This document shows, piece by piece, positions 48,539 through 56,786 of a stretch of DNA of 64,000 nucleotides; position 1 is the first letter of the stretch, and the number at the start of each line of letters is the position of its first letter. The notes under the pieces are model-generated. The model was not told where the DNA came from. It was given only the letters and a program-made list of their open reading frames with translations, and searched no databases. Source of the DNA: Aliiruegeria haliotis (lineage in GTDB: Bacteria; Pseudomonadota; Alphaproteobacteria; Rhodobacterales; Rhodobacteraceae); NCBI RefSeq assembly GCF_003003255.1, contig NZ_PVTD01000001.1, forward strand, positions 1-64,000. Reading direction: 5' to 3'. The position numbers were made by a program, and so were the translations under genes.

Positions 48539-48562
48539 AAAAGGGGCGCCCGAAGGCGCCCC
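48539..48562 (-). terminator. Bidirectional terminator between convergent argE and acidic-protein genes
   Basis: A perfect 8-bp stem (GGGGCGCC / GGCGCCCC, loop CGAA). On the minus strand it is followed by TTTT, so it mainly serves the acidic-protein gene; it can also stop argE read-through. Confidence 0.7.
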
Positions 48563-48586
48563 GAACTCTGTGTGGCTCTGCGCCGA

Positions 48587-49780
48587 TCAGGCGATGCCGT
48601 AGTGATCGTCGATTGCATCCTCTGCGGCGGAGCCGGTGAAGATGATCGTATCGGTCGCGCCAGCACCGGAGAACGTCGCGGTGAGGAAATCGTCGCCGGC
48701 TTCTCCGCCCGCGATGATGTTCACGCCGGCTTCTCCGTCGTACTGGAGGATCAGCCCGATCATGTCGTCCACTTCGTCCAACTTGACGTAGTTGCCGAAC
48801 TGGGCCTGCGTCTCGGTCCCCGCAGCATCGTACCAGATCTTTCCCTGGGTGCTGCCGCCGCCGCCAACGTAGAGCTGCGTTTCGGTGTCGGTGTCGAAGA
48901 CGATTGTCGCGGACCGGCCGTCCTTCGGATCCCATCCGGACTTGGTCTCCGGGTTGAAACCGGCGATGGTATCGGCAATCTCGGAGCCGCGCAGGATGAT
49001 CGTATCGACCGGCCCCTTGTCGGTCTGCAGGTCGATCGCGATGCAATCGGCGGTGCCACCAAGGAACTCCAGCCCGTCATAGTCGGCGAGCCCGAACTTC
49101 TCTTCCAGGGCCGCAACGGTCAGCGCCACGGCGTCTTCGTCGTGGAACTGGTTGTTCACCTTGTCGAACAGGGCCACCACGTCGTCGCTCAGGTTCTTGT
49201 CGTGGCTCCAGTACTTCTTTTCGTCCTTGCCAAGCTCGAAGGTGTAAACGCCCAGCTGAACCCGGCCATCGCCATTGTCGATGTGCCGGTCGCCGAGCGC
49301 ATCGGCGATATCACATGGGTTGTCGCTCGCGAGTTCCGCCAGCGCCTGGGTCACGAAGCCGCCCTGGAACTTGAGCAGATCGGTGCTGCGGCTGCCCTCG
49401 ACTTCGATCGATACGAAGTCCTTGCCTTTGGACCGGCCGGTGTCGACCAGCGTCAGGCCCTCGTCACCTTCCAGCGCTTCTTTCACCAGCGCCACGAAAT
49501 CGTCGGAGACATTCTTGTCCTCGTCGAAAAGCTCAATGCGCTTGCTGCTTTCGCCGTCACCGTTGTTGGCTTCGCCCCAGTTCGTATTTCCGTCATTGGT
49601 TTTGGCAATGCGTTGAAGAACCGACTTGACGGCACTGGTGCCGATGAAACCGAGGGTTCCGGGCCCCTTGTCACTGAAAATGTAGGTTTTTGCACGGTCG
49701 CCTGTGTCGATAAATCCGACCTGCGACTGGTTTAGGTAGTCGTAGCTCTTGATCTTGGCGGTATAGTCACCCCAACTCAT
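48587..49780 (-). CDS. Acidic repeat protein of unknown function
   Basis: A 397-aa strongly acidic protein with no signal peptide or membrane span; the family is not recognised. Two diverged internal repeats are visible: NNGDG...DEDKNVSDDFVALVK (72-100) and DNGDG...SHDKNLSDDVVALFD (168-206). A beta-rich C-terminal half has Gly/Asp-rich turns (IAGGEAGDDFLTATFSGAG and TDTIIFTG), reminiscent of type I secretion substrates, but no canonical RTX nonapeptides exist. A secreted role is possible, not shown. Its promoter carries a TTAACCAT motif 55 bases upstream and a perfect CtrA box further up. A hairpin terminator follows the stop. Confidence 0.7.
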   Translation of the reverse strand: MSWGDYTAKIKSYDYLNQSQVGFIDTGDRAKTYIFSDKGPGTLGFIGTSAVKSVLQRIAKTNDGNTNWGEANNGDGESSKRIELFDEDKNVSDDFVALVKEALEGDEGLTLVDTGRSKGKDFVSIEVEGSRSTDLLKFQGGFVTQALAELASDNPCDIADALGDRHIDNGDGRVQLGVYTFELGKDEKKYWSHDKNLSDDVVALFDKVNNQFHDEDAVALTVAALEEKFGLADYDGLEFLGGTADCIAIDLQTDKGPVDTIILRGSEIADTIAGFNPETKSGWDPKDGRSATIVFDTDTETQLYVGGGGSTQGKIWYDAAGTETQAQFGNYVKLDEVDDMIGLILQYDGEAGVNIIAGGEAGDDFLTATFSGAGATDTIIFTGSAAEDAIDDHYGIA

Positions 49781-49834
49781 AATCTTCCCCCAGGTATTTT
49801 TGCCGGAATGCTCGCAACACGCCGGACGATTTGA

Positions 49835-49842
49835 TTAACCAT
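49835..49842. promoter_or_regulatory. CtrA-type TTAACCAT motif
   Basis: The 8-mer TTAACCAT, a known CtrA half-site form in alphaproteobacteria, lies 55-62 bases before the start of the acidic repeat gene, where it could overlap that promoter. Confidence 0.45.
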
Positions 49843-49928
49843 CGGCAGGGAACAGGCGGTCTCAGGTCAAGCGGCTGGCCAACGGCTGCGGCTTGATGAA
49901 GAAAGCAGGGCTCCTGCCGAGGTTTTTC

Positions 49929-49943
49929 TTAACAGGGGGTTAA
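49929..49943. promoter_or_regulatory. Perfect CtrA box (TTAA-N7-TTAA)
   Basis: TTAA-CAGGGGG-TTAA matches the full CtrA consensus. It lies in the 444-base divergent spacer, about 150 bases before the acidic repeat gene and 280 bases before the amidohydrolase gene. The two CtrA-type motifs lie within 110 bases of each other. Confidence 0.5.
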
Positions 49944-50224
49944 TGGGCTTCAAGACTTTGGGCGAGAATGTGGCGTATGACGTCGGGTAATGTATGCATT
50001 GTTTGATGGACTGTTGCTTGATTGTCTCGCGTGGCGGAACAACGGTGCCGTGATCTCCGTTGTGAAGGCTAAGGTCTGCCGCTGCCGGCCGGTATCGCGC
50101 ATTTCAAACAGTCGCTTCAGGGTCGGTTTCCGGTGACGTAGGGACGTGCGGAAATGGTCTTGCATCTGCCCGGTGGTGGCGGAATGATCTCGTGTCGTCC
50201 GCCCAACCCCGAAGGAACACCGAA

Positions 50225-51388
50225 ATGCCCGTGAAGAACCGCTTTGCCGAACTGTTGGACGAGATCACCGCCTGGCGTCGCGATATCCATGAACACCCAG
50301 AGGTACTTTACGAGACCCACCGCACCAGCGCGCTGGTGGCGGAGAAACTCCGGGAGTTCGGGTGCGATGAGGTGGTGGAAGGGATCGGTCGCACCGGCGT
50401 CGTCGGTGTGATCCGGGGGAAGAGCGATTCCTCGGGCAAGGTGATAGGCCTGCGCGCCGACATGGATGCGTTGCCGATCCAGGAGGCAACCGGGCTGGAC
50501 TATGCATCCAGAACGCCGGGTGCAATGCATGCGTGCGGCCATGACGGACATACCGCGATGCTGCTCGGTGCGGCCAAGTACCTTTCCGAAACGCGCAATT
50601 TCGACGGAACGGCGGTGGTGATCTTCCAGCCGGCGGAAGAGGGTGGTGCCGGCGGCAAGGCCATGTGCGACGACGGCCTGATGGAGCGCTGGAACATCCA
50701 GGAAGTCTACGGCATGCACAACTGGCCGGGCACGCCGCTGGGGTCCTTCCATATCCGCACCGGCCCGTTCTTCGCCTCGGCCGATCACTTCAAGATCGAG
50801 CTTGAGGGCAAGGGGGGGCATGCCGCGAAACCCCACGAGACTGTCGATACCACCTTGCTCGCGTCACATGTGGTGGTTGCGCTGCAATCCATCGTCTCGC
50901 GCAATGCCAACCCGGTGGAGCAACTGGTGGTCTCCGTTACCTCGTTTGAAACCGACACCAAGACCCACAACGTGATCCCGCAGAAAGTGACGCTCATGGG
51001 GACGGTGAGGGCCCTAACACCGGAGCTTCGCGACCTTGCCGAGACCCGCCTGAAAGAGATCGCGGAAGGCACGGCTGCCACCTATGGTGGAGTCGCGCGG
51101 GTGGAATACATCCGCAACTACCCAGTGATGGTGAACAGCCCCGAACAGACCGCGTTTGCTGCCGAGGTTGCCAAGTCGGTGTCCGGCGCCTGCGCGGAAG
51201 CCCCGCTGGTCATGGGAGGCGAGGACTTTGCCTTCATGGCGGAGGAGCGTCCGGGCGCCTATATTCTCGTCGGAAACGGCGATACTGCCGCGGTTCACCA
51301 CCCGGAGTACAACTTCTCCGACGAGGCTATCCCGGCTGGCTGTTCCTGGTGGGCGGAGATCGTCGAGCAGCGAATGCCGGCGGCCTGA
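50225..51388 (+). CDS. M20-family amidohydrolase (hippurate hydrolase-like)
   Basis: A 387-aa zinc metallo-amidohydrolase of the M20D group, which removes acyl groups from amino acids (hippurate, indole-acetyl or N-acetyl amino acids). GLRADMDALPIQE, HACGHDGHTAMLLGAA, FQPAEEGGAGGKAM and GMHNWPG carry the metal ligands and the catalytic Glu. MGGEDFAFM near the C-terminus is typical. ATG 50225 follows a GAAGGAA site; the frame extends 11 codons upstream. The real substrate is unknown. Confidence 0.9.
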   Translation: MPVKNRFAELLDEITAWRRDIHEHPEVLYETHRTSALVAEKLREFGCDEVVEGIGRTGVVGVIRGKSDSSGKVIGLRADMDALPIQEATGLDYASRTPGAMHACGHDGHTAMLLGAAKYLSETRNFDGTAVVIFQPAEEGGAGGKAMCDDGLMERWNIQEVYGMHNWPGTPLGSFHIRTGPFFASADHFKIELEGKGGHAAKPHETVDTTLLASHVVVALQSIVSRNANPVEQLVVSVTSFETDTKTHNVIPQKVTLMGTVRALTPELRDLAETRLKEIAEGTAATYGGVARVEYIRNYPVMVNSPEQTAFAAEVAKSVSGACAEAPLVMGGEDFAFMAEERPGAYILVGNGDTAAVHHPEYNFSDEAIPAGCSWWAEIVEQRMPAA

Positions 51389-51614
51389 GCGCCCCGTTGG
51401 GGCTCAAGGTCGGCCCATCGACACCCTGCGTTCACGCGACGGGGCAGGGGCCGAGGCAACAGCGCATCGGGCACCGGGCCAGTGGCGAGGCGCTCCCGCC
51501 CCTTGCCGACGCCCTGCCGGGCGCCAGGCCAAGCGTTGGGCCGGGCGCGCTTCGCGCGCAGGCAGGGTGGCGCCGCCCCGCGCCACGCGCTAGACGGGCT
51601 CAAAGGAGACCCGC

Positions 51615-52415
51615 ATGGCCGTAGCCAATGTCATCTGCATCAAATGGGGCACGATCTTCGGGCCGGAATATGTCAACCGGCTCTATTCCGGCGCGCGGCG
51701 CAACCTGTCGCAACCGACCCGCTTCTTCTGCATGACCGAGCACCGCGACGGCCTTCATCCGGATATCGAGGTCCTGGACCTGCCGGTTGAACCTTACCTC
51801 GCCGACATGGACGCCGCCCTCGCGGTGGCCAATCGGCAGGGGGCAATGCGCAAGGTCAGCCTGTTTCGCCCGGGCCTGATCCCGGACCTCGAAGGGCCGT
51901 TGCTGGGCTTCGACCTTGATGTGGTCGTCACCGGAAACCTTGATGGGTTGCTGGCCCACGCTCCGGGCAAAGTCGCAATGCGGGCCGACTGGGTCGAGGC
52001 ACGGCGCGGACGCAAGACCGGGCATGGCTCGGTATTTCGCTTTGATCCGGCGGAGCATGGCTGGCTATACGACACGCTCGCGGCCGATCCGACCGGGCAG
52101 GTGGAGAAGGCCCGCGGCTCGGAGCAGCGCTATACCTCGACGCTGGCGCAGGAAAAGGGGGCGTTCGCCTACCTGCCGCCCGACCAGGTTGTCAGCTTCA
52201 AGCACGGCTGCCTCCGCTTGCCGCCGCTGAACTACCTCGCCGAACCCCGGCTGCCGGACAACGCCCGGGTCGTGTGCTTTCACGGCCGCCCGAAGATGAG
52301 CGAAGCGGTGGAGGGCTATCACGGCTCGATCATTCGCCACACGCGGCCGTGTTCGTGGTTGAAAGAACACTGGATCGACCGCGCGCGGGAGGATCTCGGC
52401 GGAGAATGGGGGTAA
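51615..52415 (+). CDS. Glycosyltransferase-like protein
   Basis: A 266-aa cytosolic protein with the GT8/GT-A-like pattern. ANVICIKWGTIFGPEYVNRLYSG matches the N-terminal nucleotide-sugar block and LLGFDLDVVVTGNLDGLL carries a DxD metal site. FRFDPAEHGWLYDTL and FHGRPKMSE near the C-terminus are typical of this small Rhodobacteraceae group. Its donor and acceptor are unknown. It stands alone between an amidohydrolase and an RTX gene, and could decorate a surface glycan. Confidence 0.7.
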   Translation: MAVANVICIKWGTIFGPEYVNRLYSGARRNLSQPTRFFCMTEHRDGLHPDIEVLDLPVEPYLADMDAALAVANRQGAMRKVSLFRPGLIPDLEGPLLGFDLDVVVTGNLDGLLAHAPGKVAMRADWVEARRGRKTGHGSVFRFDPAEHGWLYDTLAADPTGQVEKARGSEQRYTSTLAQEKGAFAYLPPDQVVSFKHGCLRLPPLNYLAEPRLPDNARVVCFHGRPKMSEAVEGYHGSIIRHTRPCSWLKEHWIDRAREDLGGEWG

Positions 52416-52461
52416 GGCCTGACGCTAGATCGCTCGCGCATTTCCGGGAAAAGGCCCCGGG

Positions 52462-53571
52462 TCAGCCAAGCCCACCGTTTTCAATATAGAGGTCCAGATA
52501 CTCCGAATACATTTCGCCAGCGGTCTTCCTGATGTCGCTCGCGTAGTATTCGTTCAGGTATGAGAACTCGAAATCGCTCTTGTTCAGCTTGGCATCCTTG
52601 ATCTTGATGCGAGTCGTGTAGATTTCGGCGATCGTGTTTCCATTGCTGTGCTTGATATGAAACCCCGGTGGGTTGACCGTGTTCGTGACTCCCGCGATGT
52701 GGATGATATCAACGCCGTCCTCGAAATCCTCGATGACATCGCGACCGTCATGCTCGCCATGTTGAAACACAAAGGTGTCAGCTCCCGGACCGCCGATCAG
52801 CCTGTCGTTCCCCGAACCGCCGACAAGGACATCCTTTCCCCGGCCTCCTCTGAGAATGTCCGCCCGATCCGGTCCGCCACCGTCGCCACCGTGGAGATAG
52901 TCGTTTCCTCGCCCACCTTTCAGAATATCATTTCCTTGATAGCCGAACAGGGTGTCCTTTCCTCCACCGCCGACCAACCTGTCGTTGCCGAAATCGCCAT
53001 AGAGGCCGTCGTTTCCTCTGCCACCGAACAGGACATCGTCGCCGGAGCCGCCGTCGATATAGTCTTTGCCTCTGCCGCCGAATGCGACATCGTCATGTTT
53101 GGTCAGGTCTTTTGCAAAGTCGTCGCCACCCTTGAAATTGAAATGCCCGCCGTAATCGACAGGAGGCGGGCTGGTGTCGATCTTGTTGCTGAACGCGTAG
53201 GGGGTGCGAAGCTCGGTGATGTGGAGAACCTTGCCCTTTCCATTGAACGTCACCTCGTATGCGGCATTGACGTCTTTCTCCGCAACTCCGAGACGTTCGT
53301 GCATGTCCTTTCGAAAGGCTTCTCCATCCCCGACAGCCATCAGGTTGGATGGTCCGTAGGGCTCATATCCGTGGGTGGGAGGAGATATGTGAATAATGCC
53401 AAGCAAGTCGAAGTACTTTGGAGCATATGTGTCTATATCGAAGCTCTTCATGAGTTTCTGGACATCCCGGCCAAAGGAATACGCGACAGCCTGGTTCAAA
53501 ATATCCTTTGCGTCCTCCAGGGTCTTCGTCCAGATTGCAGCTCCGACGAGCTTCACCTTTGTTCGTGGCAT
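52462..53571 (-). CDS. RTX calcium-binding secreted protein
   Basis: A 369-aa protein. The N-terminal 160 residues (helical, with a Trp/Tyr-containing core) match no recognised domain. RTX nonapeptides follow (about 165-285; for example GGRGKDYIDGG, GGSGDDVLFGG, GGRGNDGLYG), then a C-terminal T1SS-type block. No N-terminal signal peptide; export by a type I system is expected. ATG 53571 follows a GGAGGG site. The frame is open to 53709 without similarity. No exporter genes nearby. Function (protease-like, adhesin or other) unknown. Confidence 0.8.
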   Translation of the reverse strand: MPRTKVKLVGAAIWTKTLEDAKDILNQAVAYSFGRDVQKLMKSFDIDTYAPKYFDLLGIIHISPPTHGYEPYGPSNLMAVGDGEAFRKDMHERLGVAEKDVNAAYEVTFNGKGKVLHITELRTPYAFSNKIDTSPPPVDYGGHFNFKGGDDFAKDLTKHDDVAFGGRGKDYIDGGSGDDVLFGGRGNDGLYGDFGNDRLVGGGGKDTLFGYQGNDILKGGRGNDYLHGGDGGGPDRADILRGGRGKDVLVGGSGNDRLIGGPGADTFVFQHGEHDGRDVIEDFEDGVDIIHIAGVTNTVNPPGFHIKHSNGNTIAEIYTTRIKIKDAKLNKSDFEFSYLNEYYASDIRKTAGEMYSEYLDLYIENGGLG

Positions 53572-53845
53572 TGAAATATCCCTCCACATCAATAAATCGA
53601 CCGAGCATTCCGGCGAATAGCGCCAGACCATCGGGAATGCGTAGATTGAATTCCAGAATTGCCAACCATCATAAAAAAGTGGGGGGTTCCCGTCCATGGC
53701 TTGGCGCAAAGCGACCCACCGCCTTTGCGCGGGAGGCGGTGTTGGGAATGGCGGCTACGGCTCAATCAATGCGCCAATCGCTCCCGAGCTTGCGGGCAAT
53801 GGCATCCCGACCGGAGAAATGGGCACGACTGGTGCGGCGACAGCG

Positions 53846-54877
53846 TCAACCGCCGGTGTGGCTCATGTGGCGGGGCATCTGGCCATCGACCGTCTGGCGC
53901 GAATAGTCGAAATCGTGGCCCTTGGGCTTGAGCCGGATGGCGGCGCGGATGGCGGCCTCCAGAGCGTCCTCGTCTCCCGGGGCGGAGCGCATCGGCGCGC
54001 GCAGGTCGGCGCGGTCTTCCTGTCCCAGGCACATGTAGAGCTCACCTGTACAGGTCAGTCGCACGCGGTTGCAGCTCTCGCAGAAGTTATGCGTGAGCGG
54101 GGTGATAAACCCGATCTTCTGGCGGGTTTCTTCAAGGCGCACGTAGCGGGCGGGGCCGCCGCTGCGTTCCGCCAGGTCGGTGAGGGTGTAGCGATCGGCA
54201 AGGCGCCCGCGAAGATCCTTCAGCGACCAGTATTGATCCAGCCGATCCTCGTTGCCGAGATCGCCCATCGGCATGACCTCGATGAAGGTCAAATCAATGT
54301 CGCGCTCGGCGCACCATTCGACCATGGGGAAGAGCTCTTGCTCGTTGAAACCCTTAAGTGCCACGGCGTTGATCTTGACCCGCAGGCCGGCCTCCTGCGC
54401 CGCATCGATCCCGCGAAGCACCTGCGGCAGACGACCCCAGCGCGTGATCGCGGCGAATTTCTCTTCGTCCAGCGTGTCGAGCGAGATGTTGACGCGCCGC
54501 ACGCCGATATCCGCCAGTGGCTGCGCGAACCGGTGCAACTGGCTGCCATTGGTCGTCAGTGTCAGTTCCTCCAGGGCGCCGGTTGCGAGGTGGCGCGACA
54601 TGGACTCGAAATAGGTCATGATGCCCCGCCGCACGAGGGGCTCGCCGCCGGTGATCCGCAACTTGCGCACGCCTAGGCGGACGAAGGCGCTGGAGAGCGT
54701 GTCCAACTCCTCAAGCGTCAGAAGCTCCTTCTTGGGAAGGAAGGTCATGTTTTCCGACATGCAATAGGTGCACCGGAAATCGCATCGGTCGGTGACCGAA
54801 ACGCGCAGATAGGTGACCGCGCGCTGAAACGGGTCGATGAGCGGAGCATCCGTGGCGGAGAAGCGAGGCGTTTCCAT
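53846..54877 (-). CDS. moaA: GTP 3',8-cyclase MoaA
   Basis: A radical-SAM enzyme that starts molybdenum cofactor synthesis by converting GTP to 3',8-cyclo-H2GTP. It has 343 aa. The first [4Fe-4S] cluster site is Cys32-X3-Cys36-X2-Cys39 in [10 protein letters not shown]. The second is in [12 protein letters not shown]...MCLG. The C-terminal GG dipeptide (SHTGG) that reaches the active site is intact. ATG 54877 is preferred over upstream ATGs up to 54949 because [15 protein letters not shown] resembles other MoaA starts. moaC/moaE are not adjacent. Confidence 0.96.
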   Translation of the reverse strand: METPRFSATDAPLIDPFQRAVTYLRVSVTDRCDFRCTYCMSENMTFLPKKELLTLEELDTLSSAFVRLGVRKLRITGGEPLVRRGIMTYFESMSRHLATGALEELTLTTNGSQLHRFAQPLADIGVRRVNISLDTLDEEKFAAITRWGRLPQVLRGIDAAQEAGLRVKINAVALKGFNEQELFPMVEWCAERDIDLTFIEVMPMGDLGNEDRLDQYWSLKDLRGRLADRYTLTDLAERSGGPARYVRLEETRQKIGFITPLTHNFCESCNRVRLTCTGELYMCLGQEDRADLRAPMRSAPGDEDALEAAIRAAIRLKPKGHDFDYSRQTVDGQMPRHMSHTGG

Positions 54878-54988
54878 GGTGTGCAAGCTACGCATTGCCT
54901 CAAATTGAGGCAAGGGTTGCCTTGACCGTTGCCGCATACTCGGGCGCACAGCTACCGTGCATGCATGTCCCGGCAGCAGGAGGCGGCA

Positions 54989-55501
54989 ATGACTTTCAGG
55001 CTGATCGCATACGGCATTCTGGTGATTGCCATTGCGGGGTGCGCGCAGGTGCCGCGCGGCGCGAAAGGCCCTGCCAGCACGGGGGCGCCACTGTCCGGCA
55101 CATCACAGAGCATCGGACCGACAGAGGTTGCGGTGGATGCACCTGGTACTGATTCGCCTCCGCCGCCACCATCCGCCCGCACGGTGGAGCAGTTTGATAC
55201 CACGACCGGCGCGGAACGGCAGGCCGCAGCGGCGGCACCTGCAACGGGCGCGGCGCGCCTTGGCACGACCGTCGCGTCGCTGGGCGATCCGACGGATCCC
55301 GGTTTCTGGGCCGAGACGGGGCTGGTGTCGGAACCCCGGCAGGGGCGGTTGGAATACCCGGCGAGTGGCCAGTCGGTTCAGGTGGAACTCCGCCCGTCCG
55401 GCGGCGCGCCGGGGTCGGGGACGCGTGTTAGCCTGCCGGCCCTGCGCGTGCTTGAGGCTCCGCTGACCGGCTTGCCGGAACTGGTGGTGTTCGGCGACTG
55501 A
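54989..55501 (+). CDS. Putative lipoprotein
   Basis: A 170-aa predicted outer- or inner-membrane lipoprotein. The signal peptide ends in the lipobox IAIAGC (lipidated Cys18). The mature part is Ala/Pro/Gly/Thr-rich with low complexity up to about residue 95. It then has a compact C-terminal part ([19 protein letters not shown]...[22 protein letters not shown]) that is well conserved in Rhodobacteraceae and often mislabelled D-galactarate dehydratase. ATG 54989 follows a strong AGGAGG site. Its gene is divergent from moaA. Function unknown. Confidence 0.78.
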   Translation: MTFRLIAYGILVIAIAGCAQVPRGAKGPASTGAPLSGTSQSIGPTEVAVDAPGTDSPPPPPSARTVEQFDTTTGAERQAAAAAPATGAARLGTTVASLGDPTDPGFWAETGLVSEPRQGRLEYPASGQSVQVELRPSGGAPGSGTRVSLPALRVLEAPLTGLPELVVFGD

Positions 55502-55680
55502 GACCGAGTGGTGCAATGGGTACTCCCGGCGTGGCGACGTCACATGGGCCGGCGAGCGTGGGCGGCGGCGTGCCTGTGGTGAAACTGTGCGCCTTGGCGG
55601 ACTCAAGGCAACCCACTTTCGTGTCGTCCAAATCGGCATGCAGCTTGCAGCGACACGACCGAGGTTGGGTTGGCCGCGCC

Positions 55681-56385
55681 CTAGGCCGGTTCGGACAGGT
55701 GGCGCGCTGCCTCCTTGCGGGCAAAGGTCTTCATCCCTTCTCCATGCTCCGACAGGAACTGGCGGACCCGCTCGGGCTCGTGACGTGAGAGGTCCCGCAG
55801 CCACCATGCGATGGCTTTCTGGATGAACCATTCCTGGTCCGGCACATAGGCCGCCGCCCAACCCAGGACGCGCTCCCGGATCGCAACATCGGCGGCTTTC
55901 GGGTTGCGCATCCGGGTCCAGGGCAGTGTCATCACCAGTGCAGCACGCCGGGTCCAGAGATGTTCGGATGTGGTCCAGTCCTCCACCCTGTCGATGCGCG
56001 CAGGCTCCCAGATCAGGCGTTTCTGCCCGGCGATGGCGGCGTGATCGGCCACGGCCCAGGCATCGAACTCGGGCACCCATGTACAGATCAGATCCCATGC
56101 GCCGGAATCGTCGGGACGAATGCGGGCCTGGGTCAGCAACTTGGCCGCGGCCAGCCGCCCTTCGTGGATATCGCTGTCCCAGAGACCTGCGGCAAGCGCC
56201 AGCCGGTCTTCCAGCGACAGGTCCTGCCGCCACTGGCGGGCCAACGCGTCGATCTCCGGGTTGGCGACCCCGAGGTAGCGGCGCTCCACCTTGTGATAGG
56301 CGGCCATGTCCTCGGCCTTGCCAGGGATGGCCTTGGCGGCGATCTGGTCGAGCGCCAAGGCCGAATCGAGGGTTTGTGACGACAT
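55681..56385 (-). CDS. DNA alkylation repair protein, AlkD-like
   Basis: A 234-aa all-helical HEAT-like repeat protein of the AlkD/AlkC superfamily, which excises bulky or positively charged alkylated bases such as N7- or N3-alkylpurines. VERRYLGVANPEI and AADVAIRERVLGWAAAYVPDQEWFIQKAIAWWLRDLSR include the conserved Trp/Asp-bearing helices, and AWWLRDLS is the core motif. ATG 56385 follows a GGAGG site. Monocistronic. Substrate preference cannot be fixed from sequence. Confidence 0.85.
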   Translation of the reverse strand: MSSQTLDSALALDQIAAKAIPGKAEDMAAYHKVERRYLGVANPEIDALARQWRQDLSLEDRLALAAGLWDSDIHEGRLAAAKLLTQARIRPDDSGAWDLICTWVPEFDAWAVADHAAIAGQKRLIWEPARIDRVEDWTTSEHLWTRRAALVMTLPWTRMRNPKAADVAIRERVLGWAAAYVPDQEWFIQKAIAWWLRDLSRHEPERVRQFLSEHGEGMKTFARKEAARHLSEPA

Positions 56386-56786
56386 GGGAGCCTCCGCAGG
56401 TTGCCTGACCGCGGTATCGCGCCTGCACGCGTCCACGGCAAGAGGCGAGCCATTCGGCCCCGCACAAGATGTATCTTCGCCTGGGGGCAAGGTGTCCGGG
56501 TCGCCGCTTTCCCGATATCGCGGCGGAGCGGGGGCGATTGGGGCGTGGCGTGGTGTCCCGGCTGCGCACTGACGGCTGTTCCGAGATCTACAGACGCGCG
56601 GAGACTTTCCCTTTCAGTGGAGCCCGGCCTTCGCGCAGATGGCGGCGCTGCACTCCGGATCGAACGCAGGAGCCGAAGCGCTCGACAGCCCATCGCACCG
56701 GGGTGCGCCGCCCGCGGGGCGGGGCACCTCTGGTGACGTAGTGTGAGTGCTGGCGCGTTCCGATGCCCGGACAAGTCCGACGGTGA
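56386..56786. other. Intergenic region between AlkD-like gene and glmS, with a GC stem-loop
   Basis: About 400 bases with Arg/Gly/Ala-rich frames that look like chance reading frames. The structure GTGC-g-CCGCCC-gcg-GGGCGG-g-GCAC (56703-56727) lies 60 bases beyond the glmS stop and may end its transcript. No other signal recognised. Confidence 0.4.
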
